From: Thermobaculum terrenum ATCC BAA-798
Lineage (GTDB): Bacteria > Chloroflexota > Chloroflexia > Thermobaculales > Thermobaculaceae
NCBI RefSeq assembly: GCF_000025005.1
Contig: NC_013526.1
Coordinates: 744,001 to 808,000 of the forward strand
DNA length: 64,000 nucleotides
Direction of reading: 5' to 3'
Part shown: positions 42,991 through 51,647 of the stretch, piece by piece
Layout: every line of letters starts with the position of its first letter
Numbering within the stretch: the stretch's first letter is position 1
The notes under the pieces: model-generated
What the model was told of the DNA's origin: nothing
Database searches by the model: none
What the model saw: the letters and a program-made list of their open reading frames with translations, nothing else
Position numbers and translations under genes: made by a program

Positions 42991-43001
42991 TTAATAATTA
43001 A
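42991..43001. promoter_or_regulatory. Probable MarR operator TTAATAATTAA
   Basis: A perfect 11-base palindrome, placed just after the -10 box and over the likely transcription start. MarR proteins bind such AT-rich palindromes; autoregulation is inferred. Confidence 0.45.
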
Positions 43002-43036
43002 AATATCTTAATTACCGGGAACGAAAGGTGATAAGG

Positions 43037-43519
43037 ATGCATGCGACACAACAGCAATGCGCCGAGCTGCTCTTCTCGCTGCTGTTCCACCTCCGGTGGG
43101 TGCTCTCCCACACGCTGAGGCAGGAGAGCCAGCAGCTGGGGTTGAGCATCCAGCAGCTGTTCGCGTTGGGGGCCATAGCCTATGGTTGCAGGCAGCCCAG
43201 CGACCTAGCGCGCAAGATGTTCGTCTCCCTGCCAGCTGCCACCAGCATGGTGGACACCCTGGTGGAGCATGGGCTAGTGCACCGCGAGAGGGGCAGCGAC
43301 GACCGCAGGGCGGTCTACCTGTCGCTGACCGACAAGGGTCAACGGCTCCTGGAGTCGGGCAGGGAGAGGGTGTTGGGCGCCATAGGCGACGTGATCGCCT
43401 GCCTGGAGGCGGACGAGCAGGAGGAGCTTAGGCGCATACTGCAGAAGATGGACGAGTGCGCGGCGGGCCTCAAGGAGGCTTACCTGACGCACCGCGAACC
43501 GGATCGATCAGTTGAGTAA
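43037..43519 (+). CDS. MarR-family transcriptional regulator
   Basis: This regulator of about 160 residues has a winged helix-turn-helix (about residues 40-110: LSIQQLFALGAIAYGCRQPSDLARKMFVSLPAATSMVDTLVEHGLVHRE, then the wing DDRRAVYLSLTDKG) and flanking dimer helices. I chose the ATG at 43037 with AAAGGTGA ahead, over a GTG at 43028. It is 17 bases upstream of a multidrug exporter and so is very probably its repressor. Its own promoter carries an AT-rich palindrome. Confidence 0.93.
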   Translation: MHATQQQCAELLFSLLFHLRWVLSHTLRQESQQLGLSIQQLFALGAIAYGCRQPSDLARKMFVSLPAATSMVDTLVEHGLVHRERGSDDRRAVYLSLTDKGQRLLESGRERVLGAIGDVIACLEADEQEELRRILQKMDECAAGLKEAYLTHREPDRSVE

Positions 43520-43536
43520 GAAGGAGGGATAGATAC

Positions 43537-45234
43537 ATGGCGCAAACCACCGTTGCTGCACCCAAGGCCACAAGCCTGAGCGAGCTGCCGCGCAGGCAGG
43601 TCTACCTCACCCTAGCGGGGCTGCTGCTGGCGATGCTGCTGTCGGCGTTGGACCAGACGGTCGTCGGCACCGCGATGCCCAGGGTGATAGCCGAGCTGAG
43701 GGGCTTCAACCACTACGCCTGGGTGTTCACCGCCTACATGGTGACCTCCACCACGATGGTGCCGATATTCGGCAAGCTGTCGGATATCTACGGCCGCAAG
43801 TGGTTCTACCTGGGGGGAGTGGCGCTGTTCCTGGTCGCCTCCTGGCTCTGCGGCCTCAGCCAGACCATGACCCAGCTCATCCTGTTCCGGGGACTGCAGG
43901 GAGTGGGGGCAGGCGTGATGCAGGCCATAGCCTTCACGGTGGTGGGGGACCTGTTCCCGCCCGCGGAGAGAGGCAAGATCCAGGGAGTGTTCAGCGCCGT
44001 GTTCGGCCTGGCCAGCATAGTGGGGCCGACGCTCGGCGGCTGGATCACCGATAACCTGAATTGGCGCTGGGTGTTCTACGTGAACGTGCCGATAGGGGTG
44101 CTGGCGCTGGGCACGCTGTTCCTGTTCTTCCCCAACATCAGGCCCCACGGTCACGAGCGCTCGATCGACTACTGGGGAGTGCTGGCGCTGATCTTCGGCG
44201 TGGTGCCGATGCTGATCGCGTTCTCCTGGGCGGGCACGGAGTACCCCTGGGGCTCCAGCCGGATAATCGGGCTGCTGGCGTTCTCCGCGGTCATGATCCT
44301 GGGGTTCATCTGGCTTGAGACCAGGGCCCAGGAGCCGGTGATACCGCTCTCCCTGTTCCGCAACCGCACATTCACGGTCTCGGTCATCTCGACCTTCATC
44401 ACCTCCGCGGGGATGTTCGGCGCCATCATGTACATCCCCCTGTTCGTGCAGGGAGTCATCGGGACCTCCGCCACCAGCAGCGGCACGATCCTGATGCCGA
44501 TGATGTTCGCGCTCATCTTCTCCAGCATCGTGTCCGGGCAGATCATATCGCGCACCGGCAAGTACAAGGTGATCACCATCGTGGGGCTGCTGGTCATGAC
44601 CGGAGGCCTCTACCTGCTATCGAGGATGGATGCCTCCGCCACCAACGCCCTGGTGGTCCGCAACATGGTCATCACGGGCCTCGGGCTGGGCGTCACGATG
44701 CCCGTGTTCACCATGGCGGTGCAGAACGCCCTGCCCTACAAGATGCTGGGCGTGGGCACCAGCTCGCTCCAGTTCTTCCGGGCCATAGGCGGCACGATAG
44801 GCGTGGCGATCTACGGCTCGCTGCTCAACAACCGGTTCCAGGACGCCCTGCAGACCAACCTGCCTAGGCAGCTGACCCAGATCGTGCCCGCCGACAGGCT
44901 GAAGGCGCTGGACAACCCGCAGGTGCTGGTCAGCCCCGAGGCTAGGCAGGCGATGCAGCGAGCGTTCGCGCAGCTGGGCCCGCAGGGCGAGGCGATCCTG
45001 CGGCAGCTGATGGAGTCGATCAAGGTATCGCTCTCCTCGGCGATCACCGGCATATTCCTGGTGGCCGCAGTCGCGGTGCTCGTATCCACCGTAGTTACCC
45101 TCTTCCTGCCCGAGCTCCCGCTCCGGCGCAGCCACCAGGCCGCGCCCGTGGTCGAGACCGGGGAATTCTACTACTCCGACGAGGAGGAAGAGGAGGAGCG
45201 GCCCAAGCGCAGCCCCTCCTATGAGGTATCTTGA
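43537..45234 (+). CDS. DHA2-family (14-helix) MFS multidrug exporter
   Basis: This 565-residue membrane protein has about 14 hydrophobic helices, typical of the EmrB/QacA group, with proton antiport as the expected mechanism. Motifs include LSALDQTVVGTAMPRVIAEL in helix 1 and the KLSDIYGRKWFYLGG loop (motif A) after helix 2. A long hydrophilic loop after about residue 430 precedes the last helix, and the tail is acidic (DEEEEEE). The ATG follows AAGGAGG. It is in an operon with marR. A perfect palindromic terminator follows at 45263. Confidence 0.93.
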   Translation: MAQTTVAAPKATSLSELPRRQVYLTLAGLLLAMLLSALDQTVVGTAMPRVIAELRGFNHYAWVFTAYMVTSTTMVPIFGKLSDIYGRKWFYLGGVALFLVASWLCGLSQTMTQLILFRGLQGVGAGVMQAIAFTVVGDLFPPAERGKIQGVFSAVFGLASIVGPTLGGWITDNLNWRWVFYVNVPIGVLALGTLFLFFPNIRPHGHERSIDYWGVLALIFGVVPMLIAFSWAGTEYPWGSSRIIGLLAFSAVMILGFIWLETRAQEPVIPLSLFRNRTFTVSVISTFITSAGMFGAIMYIPLFVQGVIGTSATSSGTILMPMMFALIFSSIVSGQIISRTGKYKVITIVGLLVMTGGLYLLSRMDASATNALVVRNMVITGLGLGVTMPVFTMAVQNALPYKMLGVGTSSLQFFRAIGGTIGVAIYGSLLNNRFQDALQTNLPRQLTQIVPADRLKALDNPQVLVSPEARQAMQRAFAQLGPQGEAILRQLMESIKVSLSSAITGIFLVAAVAVLVSTVVTLFLPELPLRRSHQAAPVVETGEFYYSDEEEEEERPKRSPSYEVS

Positions 45235-45262
45235 CATCACCCACTACTCCTACCCCCTGCGC

Positions 45263-45290
45263 GTGGGGGGAGGCGATCGCCTCCCCCCAC
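45263..45290 (+). terminator. Rho-independent terminator after the MFS exporter gene
   Basis: A perfect palindrome with a 12-base stem, GTGGGGGGAGGC and GCCTCCCCCCAC, and a GATC loop, followed by ATATTTT. It ends the marR-MFS transcript. Confidence 0.8.
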
Positions 45291-45314
45291 ATATTTTGGC
45301 CCGCGCACCACAAA

Positions 45315-45354
45315 CGATCATAAAAGAGCATCTACGATCATATTCGAGCGATCA
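45315..45354. promoter_or_regulatory. Three CGATCA repeats, probable DeoR operator
   Basis: CGATCA occurs at 45315-45320, 45335-45340 and 45349-45354, the first two as CGATCATA at a 20-base interval (two helical turns). They lie directly upstream of the -35 box of the DeoR gene. DeoR proteins often bind tandem repeats; autoregulation of the operon is inferred. Confidence 0.45.
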
Positions 45355-45358
45355 AATA

Positions 45359-45387
45359 TTGACATTTGCGCTTGGCAGTAGTAGTAT
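45359..45387 (+). promoter_or_regulatory. Promoter of the deoR-sugar operon
   Basis: A consensus TTGACA (45359-45364) with a 17-base spacer and TAGTAT (45382-45387), about 33 bases before the start codon of the DeoR gene. Confidence 0.7.
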
Positions 45388-45419
45388 TACCTCACCTCAG
45401 GATGAGAGGTGGGGCCAGG

Positions 45420-46193
45420 ATGCTGGATGCGGAGCGACGGCAACAGATAGTCAGCTTCATCGAGGAGAACAACGGCGCCACCGTGGCCGAGCTGAGCAGG
45501 CAGTTCGGCGTGAGCGAGGCGACCATCCGGCGCGACCTCCTGCTACTCAGCAGGAAGGGGCTGATCGAGCGGGCCCACGGCGGGGGCGTGCCCCGCAGGA
45601 TGAGGCACACCCAAGGCTTCCCGGAGCCCCCTCTCCTCAGCCGCGCCGCCCTGCAGGTGGAGGAGAAGAGGCGCATCGGGAGGGCCGCCGCGCAGTACGT
45701 CGATGACGGCGACTCCATCATGGTATCGGGCGGCACGACCACCGCCGAGATGATCCCCTACCTGGCGGACAAGCGGGACCTTACGGTGATCACCAGCGCG
45801 CTCAACATAGCCACTCTGCTGGCCTCCTACCCCAACATCACCGTGATCGTCCTGGGGGGCGTCCTGCGGCACGGCCACCTCAGCCTGCTGGGCGTGCTGA
45901 CGGAGGAGGCGCTGGAGAACATACGGGCGGATAAGCTCTTCATGGGCACCCCCGCCATCCACGCCGACTACGGCCTCTCGGCGGACGACATGGCCGAGGT
46001 GCAGGTGGATAGGGCGCTGATGGACGCCTCCCGGGAGGTGATCGTGTTGGCCGATCACACCAAGTTCGGCAGGGTGGCCACCATCCGGGTAGCCCCGATC
46101 AGGAGGATACGCAGGGTGATCACGGACAAGGCCGCCCCGCAGGACGACATCGCCGCGCTGCGGGAGCAGGGCATAAAGGTCGACGTCGTCTAG
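45420..46193 (+). CDS. DeoR-family transcriptional regulator
   Basis: This protein of 257 residues has an N-terminal helix-turn-helix (ERRQQIVSFIEENNGATVAELSRQFGVSEATIRRDL, about residues 4-40) and the DeoR C-terminal sugar-phosphate sensor domain (about 75-235: GDSIMVSGGTTTAEM, VLGGVLRHGHLSLLG, VLADHTKFG). It leads an operon with an ABC sugar importer and a GH4 glycosidase, which it very probably controls in response to a phosphosugar. I chose the ATG at 45420 as the natural start of the family; the frame is open a little further upstream. Confidence 0.94.
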   Translation: MLDAERRQQIVSFIEENNGATVAELSRQFGVSEATIRRDLLLLSRKGLIERAHGGGVPRRMRHTQGFPEPPLLSRAALQVEEKRRIGRAAAQYVDDGDSIMVSGGTTTAEMIPYLADKRDLTVITSALNIATLLASYPNITVIVLGGVLRHGHLSLLGVLTEEALENIRADKLFMGTPAIHADYGLSADDMAEVQVDRALMDASREVIVLADHTKFGRVATIRVAPIRRIRRVITDKAAPQDDIAALREQGIKVDVV

Positions 46194-46269
46194 GCACGGA
46201 GGTGATGTCTATAGGGCACGAGGACCGTCTTGGCAGAACCTAGAGACTATAAAGTGCAGGAGGAGCAAG

Positions 46270-47655
46270 ATGTCACAGGGACGCATTCCCAAGCAAGTCC
46301 TAACCCGGAGGCGGTTCCTACAGGCCGCGGCGCTGGCGGGGCTGTCGCTGGCGGGCTGCGGCGCGCCCGGGGGAGGCGCCCAGCCCACGCTGCCCCCGGC
46401 CAGCCTGACCGCTACGGTCGAGGCCAAAGGGGTGTCGGTGTCCACCCCCATCGCCGGCAAGACCAACGTCACGTGGTGGACCCACAACAACCCGGCGTTC
46501 GTCGCCGCTAATAAGGAGATGATCCGCAGATTCGAGCAGGCAAATTCCAACATCCACATCGTGTATCAGTATTTTCCGTACGACGTGTTCATCCGCAAGC
46601 TGCAGGCGGGTTATAGATCCGGTACCGTGGCAGATATGCAGCAGATGTTCGGCACCTGGGTGACGGACTACGCCAAGAACGGCCTCCTGGAGCCCGTGCC
46701 GCCCGACATCGCGGGCTCGATGGAGGACAGGTTCTGGCCCGCGGCGCTGGGCGCCTACAAGTGGGAGGGCAAGTACTACGGCATGCCCAACGAGTACAAC
46801 CTGGAGAACGGCGGCATGCTGGCCAACCCCAAGCTGTTCCAGGAGGCCAACATCAAGGCCTACCCGCAGACCTGGGCGGAGCTCATCTCGGACGCCCAGC
46901 GCCTGACGAAGAGGGACCAGAAGGGGAAGATCCAGCAGGTGGGCTTCGCCTTCACCAACAACGACAGCATCACCTTCCTGTTCCTGTCGATGATCCTGCA
47001 GCAGGGAGCGACCTACTGGGCCAAGGACGGCGTGCACGTCGACTTCTCCACGGAGGCCGCCAAGAAGGCCTGGGCCGACGAGACGGCCCTCGTCACCAAG
47101 TACAAGGTGGACAGCGAGCAGGCCTACACGGGCGACTCCTACGAGATCTTCTTCCGCGGCAAGGCAGGGATGGCCATGCGGGGCCCCTGGGTCATAGCGG
47201 TGGCGAAGGAGCAGTTCCCCCAGTTCAAGTTCGACTACGTGCCCATGCCCCCCTACGCCGGCACCGAGCCCAAGTTCGCGGCCGAGTCCGGCTGGGGAGA
47301 GGTGGTCAACGCCAAGGCCAAGCCCGAGATCAAGGAGGCCGCCTGGAAGTTCATCGAGTTCATCCACCAGCCGGAGAACCTGCGCGACTGGAACATCCTG
47401 ACGTTCACGATCCCCTCCCTCAAGGAGCTCAAGGACGACAAGAAGATCCTGCAGAACGCTCCCCAGATGAAGACCTCCTTCGAGGTGCTGCAGTATGGCC
47501 AGTGGGTGGGGCCCGTGCAGGACAGGGATCGCTTCTGGCAGTACGTGCACGACGCCTTCACCTCCGTCGAGCTGGGCAAGATGTCGCCGGAGGACGCCCT
47601 CAAGGACGCCGAGAAGAAGATCAACGCCATGATCGATGAGCACGTGGGGCCCTAG
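46270..47655 (+). CDS. Extracellular sugar-binding lipoprotein of ABC importer (second system)
   Basis: This 461-residue family 1 binding protein has a Tat motif (TRRRFLQ, about residues 12-18) and a lipobox with Cys at about residue 30 (LSLAGCG). Mature regions include TWWTHNNPAFVAANKEMIRRFEQAN and the MPNEYNLENGGMLANP segment that shapes the sugar site. It would be lipid-anchored outside the membrane and feed the two permeases that follow. GGAGGAG precedes the ATG. Confidence 0.95.
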   Translation: MSQGRIPKQVLTRRRFLQAAALAGLSLAGCGAPGGGAQPTLPPASLTATVEAKGVSVSTPIAGKTNVTWWTHNNPAFVAANKEMIRRFEQANSNIHIVYQYFPYDVFIRKLQAGYRSGTVADMQQMFGTWVTDYAKNGLLEPVPPDIAGSMEDRFWPAALGAYKWEGKYYGMPNEYNLENGGMLANPKLFQEANIKAYPQTWAELISDAQRLTKRDQKGKIQQVGFAFTNNDSITFLFLSMILQQGATYWAKDGVHVDFSTEAAKKAWADETALVTKYKVDSEQAYTGDSYEIFFRGKAGMAMRGPWVIAVAKEQFPQFKFDYVPMPPYAGTEPKFAAESGWGEVVNAKAKPEIKEAAWKFIEFIHQPENLRDWNILTFTIPSLKELKDDKKILQNAPQMKTSFEVLQYGQWVGPVQDRDRFWQYVHDAFTSVELGKMSPEDALKDAEKKINAMIDEHVGP

Positions 47656-47668
47656 GGGAGGTGGAGCC

Positions 47669-48592
47669 ATGGTGATCACTAGACAACTCGGCGCCAGAAG
47701 GGTCCGCAGCCGGCCGCCCGGTCACTCCAGGCGGATGGTGTTCGTCGCCACCTGGCTGACCCCGATCATGCTGCTGTTCGTGGTCTTCTCGTTCCTGCCC
47801 ATAGCGATGGTGATATGGCTCAGCCTGCACAGGTACAACCAGCTGTCGCCCACGGTGCCGTTCGTGGGGCTGCGCAACTACACCTTCGCCTTCACCAAGG
47901 ACCCGTTCTTCCTCAACGCCCTGGGGAACACGCTGAAGTTCGCCCTGGTGGCAGTGCCCCTCAACATCGTGACCTCGCTGCCGATCGCCATAGGGCTCAA
48001 CAGGATCTCCAGGCTGCGAGCGCTCTTTCGAGCCTCCTTCTTCATGCCCACGATCACCTCGGCGGTGATCGTGTCCCTTATCTGGCAGCCCATCTACGAC
48101 CCCATGGCGGGGTGGCTCAACACCTTCCTGAGCGCCCTCGGGCTGCCCACGAGGGCCTGGCTAGCGGACCCGAGCACGGCGCTGTGGGCAGTGATGGTGG
48201 CGGCGCTGTGGCAGGACCTGGGGTACAACATCATCGTGTTCCTCGCCGGCCTGCAGGGCATACCCGAGGAGTTCTACGACGCCGCCAAGGTGGACGGCGC
48301 CGGCGCCTGGGCGCGCTTCCGGTACATCACCCTGCCGCTGCTGCAGCGCACGCTGGCCTTCGTGCTCGTGCTGACGATGATCTCCTACCTGCAGGAGTTC
48401 ACACACGTCCAGGTCATGACCGGCGGCGGGCCCATCCACGCCAGCGAGACGCTGGTGCTCTACATCTACCTCAAGGGCTTCCAGGACTTCCAGATGGGCT
48501 ACGCCTCGGCCATGTCCGTGGTATTGATGCTCATCATCCTGCTGATCACGCTCGTGCAGCTCAGGCTGCTGCGCGCGAGATGGGAGTACTGA
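47669..48592 (+). CDS. Carbohydrate ABC transporter permease, MalF type (second system)
   Basis: This protein of 307 residues has a basic N-terminus and about six membrane helices (the first about 24-50). The EAA loop is [22 protein letters not shown] chose the ATG at 47669, which follows GGGGAGGTGG; the frame is open upstream but that part overlaps the binding-protein gene. It ends one base before the MalG-type start. Confidence 0.94.
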   Translation: MVITRQLGARRVRSRPPGHSRRMVFVATWLTPIMLLFVVFSFLPIAMVIWLSLHRYNQLSPTVPFVGLRNYTFAFTKDPFFLNALGNTLKFALVAVPLNIVTSLPIAIGLNRISRLRALFRASFFMPTITSAVIVSLIWQPIYDPMAGWLNTFLSALGLPTRAWLADPSTALWAVMVAALWQDLGYNIIVFLAGLQGIPEEFYDAAKVDGAGAWARFRYITLPLLQRTLAFVLVLTMISYLQEFTHVQVMTGGGPIHASETLVLYIYLKGFQDFQMGYASAMSVVLMLIILLITLVQLRLLRARWEY

Positions 48593-48593
48593 T

Positions 48594-49478
48594 ATGACGG
48601 TTAGAACCACTCAGACCGCGGCGCTGGCGGAGCGAGAGCACGTCGTCGCCCGGGCCCGCAGGCGCCTCAAGGCCGGCGACCTCGCGCTGTACCTGGTGCT
48701 CACCCTGTTGGCCCTGGTGTTCGCCATGCCCTTCTTCCTCATGCTCTCCAACGCCTTCAAGACCTCCGCCGAGATCATCCAGATACCGCCGACGCTCATC
48801 CCCGAGCACCCCTCGCTGGACAGCTTCCGCGAGGTGCTGCGATCGGCACCCTACCTCACCTGGTTCCGCAACAGCATCGTCGTGGCCTCGTCGGTCACCC
48901 TGATCACGCTGTTCACGAGCTCGATCGCCGGCTACATCTTCGCCAAGTTCGACTTCCCTGGCAAGGGGCTGCTGTTCGTGCTCCTGCTGAGCACAATGAT
49001 GGTGCCGTTCTCGGTGCTGCTCATCCCCATGTACCTCATAGCGGACTACCTGCACCTGCTCAACACCCTGTGGGCCCTGATAGTGCCCGGGATGGTGAGC
49101 GCCTTTGGGGTGTTCCTGCTGCGCCAGTTCATAGCCAACATCCCCAACGACCTGATCGAGGCGGCGCGGATGGACGGCGCCTCCGAGTTCTCCATCTACT
49201 CCCGGGTGATCGTGCCGCTGGTGGGCCCGCCGCTGGCCGCGCTGGGCATATTCACCTTCCTGGGATCCTGGAACGACTACCTGTGGCCGTTGGTGGTGGT
49301 CAACGACCTGAACAAGATGACGCTGCCCCTGGCGTTGAGCTTCTTCAACAGCGCCCACGCGCAGCGGTACGACCTGGTGATGGCCTCGGCGACGATGATG
49401 GTGCTGCCGGTGTTCGTCGTCTTCGGCATCTTTCAGAGATACATCGTCAACGCCTTTGTGCTGACGGGCATAAAGTGA
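48594..49478 (+). CDS. Carbohydrate ABC transporter permease, MalG type (second system)
   Basis: This 294-residue permease has about six helices (the first about residues 29-50) and the EAA loop LIEAARMDGASEFSIYSRV. It has a long basic N-terminus (AEREHVVARARRRLKAGD). Length and pattern are normal for MalG-type subunits. No ATPase gene is in this operon, so a shared MsmX-type ATPase is likely. Confidence 0.95.
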   Translation: MTVRTTQTAALAEREHVVARARRRLKAGDLALYLVLTLLALVFAMPFFLMLSNAFKTSAEIIQIPPTLIPEHPSLDSFREVLRSAPYLTWFRNSIVVASSVTLITLFTSSIAGYIFAKFDFPGKGLLFVLLLSTMMVPFSVLLIPMYLIADYLHLLNTLWALIVPGMVSAFGVFLLRQFIANIPNDLIEAARMDGASEFSIYSRVIVPLVGPPLAALGIFTFLGSWNDYLWPLVVVNDLNKMTLPLALSFFNSAHAQRYDLVMASATMMVLPVFVVFGIFQRYIVNAFVLTGIK

Positions 49479-49491
49479 GAGGAGGAGATGC

Positions 49492-50835
49492 ATGGCCAAA
49501 CCCAAGATAGTCATCATAGGCGCGGGCAGCACGGTGTTCACACCCGGGCTAATCGCTGACCTGACCCGCTCGGAGTCGTTGCACGATGCCGAGGTGGTGC
49601 TGGTGGACATCGACCCGCGCGCCGTGGAGGTGATGGTGAAGCTCGCCCGCCGCCTGGCAGACCAGAAAGGGGTGGCGCTGCGGGTCGAGGGCACCACGGA
49701 CCGCCGCCAGGCGCTGCCGGGGGCGGACTTCGTGACCACGACTATCGCCGTTGGGGGCGCGCGGGCGTGGGAGCGGGACCTGCGCATCCCCGAGCGGTAC
49801 GGCATCTACCAGACGGTGGGCGACTCCGTGGGGCCTGGAGGGGTGTCGCGAGCGCTGCGCCACGTACCGGAGTTGGTGGCCATCGCGCGCGACATGGAGG
49901 AGCTGTGCCCCCAAGCGTGGCTCCTGAACTACACCAACCCCCTGAGCGTCAACGTCCGCGCCGTGCGCAAGGCCACGTCCATCAGGTGCGTGGGGCTCTG
50001 CCACGGCATCCTGCACACCCGCCGGGCCATCGCCCAGGATCTGGGAGTGCCCCCGGACGAGCTGCACCTCGTGGCCGCCGGGGTGAACCATCTGTCGTGG
50101 GTGCTGGACATGCGCTACCGAGGGGAGGACGTGTACCCCCGCTTTCGGCACCTGGTCGCTCAGAGGCTGCGCGAGCCCGAGCGCTGGGCAAGCCGTGACC
50201 CCTACGGCGGCCTGCAGCGCGTGAGCGCCACCCTGATGGAGGTCTACGGGCTGTACCCGTCGCCGGGGGATCGCCACGTGGCGGAGTTCTTCCCCTACTT
50301 CCTGCGCGTGGAGGGCGGGCAGCTGGCCTACGGCCTCCAGCCTGGGCTGGACCTGACCAACGACATCCTCGCGGGCAAGGGCTCTCTGTGGGACCACCTA
50401 CGCGCCGAGGCGGAGGGCACCGCGCCCATAGACCCTTCCCTCCTGGACGAGGCTCGGGAGGGCGAGAGGGCCGTCAGCATCATGGAGGCCATCCTGCGCG
50501 ATCGGCCGCAGCACGAGCTCGCGGTGAACGTGCCCAACGAGGGGCTGATACCCAACCTGCCGCCGGAGGGGATCGTGGAGGTACCGGGGGTCGTCAGCGG
50601 CTACGGGGTGCGCGGCGTGGCCGTGGGGGAGCTGCCGGAGGGCATCGCCGCGGTGCTGAGCGCGCGCATCCATCAACAGGAGCTCACCGTGGATGCCGCC
50701 CTTACGGGAGACCGGGAGCTGGCGTTGCAGGCTATGCTAGCCGACCCACTAGTGCAGGACGTGGAGGCAGCCCGCGCCATGTTGGACGAGCTGCTCGAGA
50801 CCCATGCCAGATACCTGCCTCAGTTTGCATTGTGA
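49492..50835 (+). CDS. Glycoside hydrolase family 4 alpha-glycosidase
   Basis: This 447-residue NAD- and Mn-dependent glycosidase has the GH4 Rossmann start (KIVIIGAGSTVFTPGL), the active-site VGPGGVSRAL loop, NYTNP and the metal-site CHG (GLCHGILH) with the later GVNHL His. The CHG form is typical of alpha-glucosidase and alpha-glucuronidase members, while alpha-galactosidases usually have CHSV and the phosphoglycosidases CDMP or CN(V/I)P. It therefore probably cleaves an unphosphorylated alpha-glucoside or -glucuronide, which fits the ABC (not PTS) uptake encoded before it. GAGGAGGAG lies before the ATG. It is the last gene of the DeoR operon and overlaps the convergent cas6 by 16 bases. 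Confidence 0.92.
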   Translation: MAKPKIVIIGAGSTVFTPGLIADLTRSESLHDAEVVLVDIDPRAVEVMVKLARRLADQKGVALRVEGTTDRRQALPGADFVTTTIAVGGARAWERDLRIPERYGIYQTVGDSVGPGGVSRALRHVPELVAIARDMEELCPQAWLLNYTNPLSVNVRAVRKATSIRCVGLCHGILHTRRAIAQDLGVPPDELHLVAAGVNHLSWVLDMRYRGEDVYPRFRHLVAQRLREPERWASRDPYGGLQRVSATLMEVYGLYPSPGDRHVAEFFPYFLRVEGGQLAYGLQPGLDLTNDILAGKGSLWDHLRAEAEGTAPIDPSLLDEAREGERAVSIMEAILRDRPQHELAVNVPNEGLIPNLPPEGIVEVPGVVSGYGVRGVAVGELPEGIAAVLSARIHQQELTVDAALTGDRELALQAMLADPLVQDVEAARAMLDELLETHARYLPQFAL

Positions 50836-51623
50836 GAACATACCTCCGGCTCCTCCATCACCTGCCGCGGCCGTAGGACGTCGAACATGCCGAAGCCCTG
50901 GGCGTTCTTGGCGCCCAGGCCGGCATCGTAGGCCAGCCAGAAGTAGGGCTCCGGGAGCCGGAGCTCGTAGATGCCCAGCCATCCCTTGATGATGTTGCCC
51001 TTGTAGTTGACCACGCTCATGTCGCGGGTGGTCACGCGCAGGGGCTTGAGATACGAGCCCTCGAGGTCCCGCTCCGGGTCGGTCTGCCAGCACAGGGACT
51101 TGGCCTTCCTGGCCAGGTTGGAGATGATGCCCTGGCTCCACTCGTCCTCATAGGGCGAGTAATAGTAGGTCTTCCTGCTACCCCTGATGGTTGTAAGGGT
51201 GCTGTACACGGTGATGGGGGAGGCTGCCCTCACCACCAACCTGTCCTCCTGACCCACCTCGGGCTTGGGCTCCACCGCCACCTCGTCCACCCGGCAGACC
51301 TCGTTGCCCAGGCGTACCTGCGGCCGCTTGAGCAGGTGCTCGGCGATGGAGGCGAGCAGGTCCGCGTCCACCGCAGCTATGCGGATCGTCACCCCCTCTA
51401 GGAAGCTGATGCGGCCCTGGTGTATGCGGTACCTGCCCCCGAGGCGCGCGAAGGTGAACATCTTGAAGTTGCGGCGGAAATAGGCGTGGCCCTCGTCGTG
51501 CACCCAGCGCGCCAGACCGGCATCCAGGTTGCTGTAGACGAACCCCTGCACCGCGTGGTTGTAGTGCAGGGGCAACACAAGCTCATCGTGCTCTTCGGGG
51601 TAGAGCTTGACCCTGATCCTCAA
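50820..51623 (-). CDS. cas6: Orphan CRISPR-associated endoribonuclease Cas6
   Basis: Cas6 cuts CRISPR precursor RNA in the repeats. This protein of 267 residues has the family start RIRVKLYPEE, LPLHYNHAVQGFVYSNL, and the C-terminal glycine-rich loop GLGAKNAQGFGMFDVL. I prefer the TTG at 51623 (GGAAGGGG eight bases upstream) because families begin with this segment; a GTG lies at 51641. No cas effector, adaptation gene or CRISPR array is in the window, so it must act in trans or have another target. It overlaps the convergent GH4 gene by 16 bases. A 12-base inverted repeat lies just upstream. Confidence 0.9.
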   Translation of the reverse strand: MRIRVKLYPEEHDELVLPLHYNHAVQGFVYSNLDAGLARWVHDEGHAYFRRNFKMFTFARLGGRYRIHQGRISFLEGVTIRIAAVDADLLASIAEHLLKRPQVRLGNEVCRVDEVAVEPKPEVGQEDRLVVRAASPITVYSTLTTIRGSRKTYYYSPYEDEWSQGIISNLARKAKSLCWQTDPERDLEGSYLKPLRVTTRDMSVVNYKGNIIKGWLGIYELRLPEPYFWLAYDAGLGAKNAQGFGMFDVLRPRQVMEEPEVCSHNAN

Positions 51624-51647
51624 GAGGCGTTCCCCTTCCACAAAAGA

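Noticed and set aside
46318-47679. A 453-codon frame antisense to the second sugar-binding protein
   Set aside because: The sense strand encodes a clear Tat lipoprotein; the antisense frame is low-complexity Leu/Gly/Val/His.
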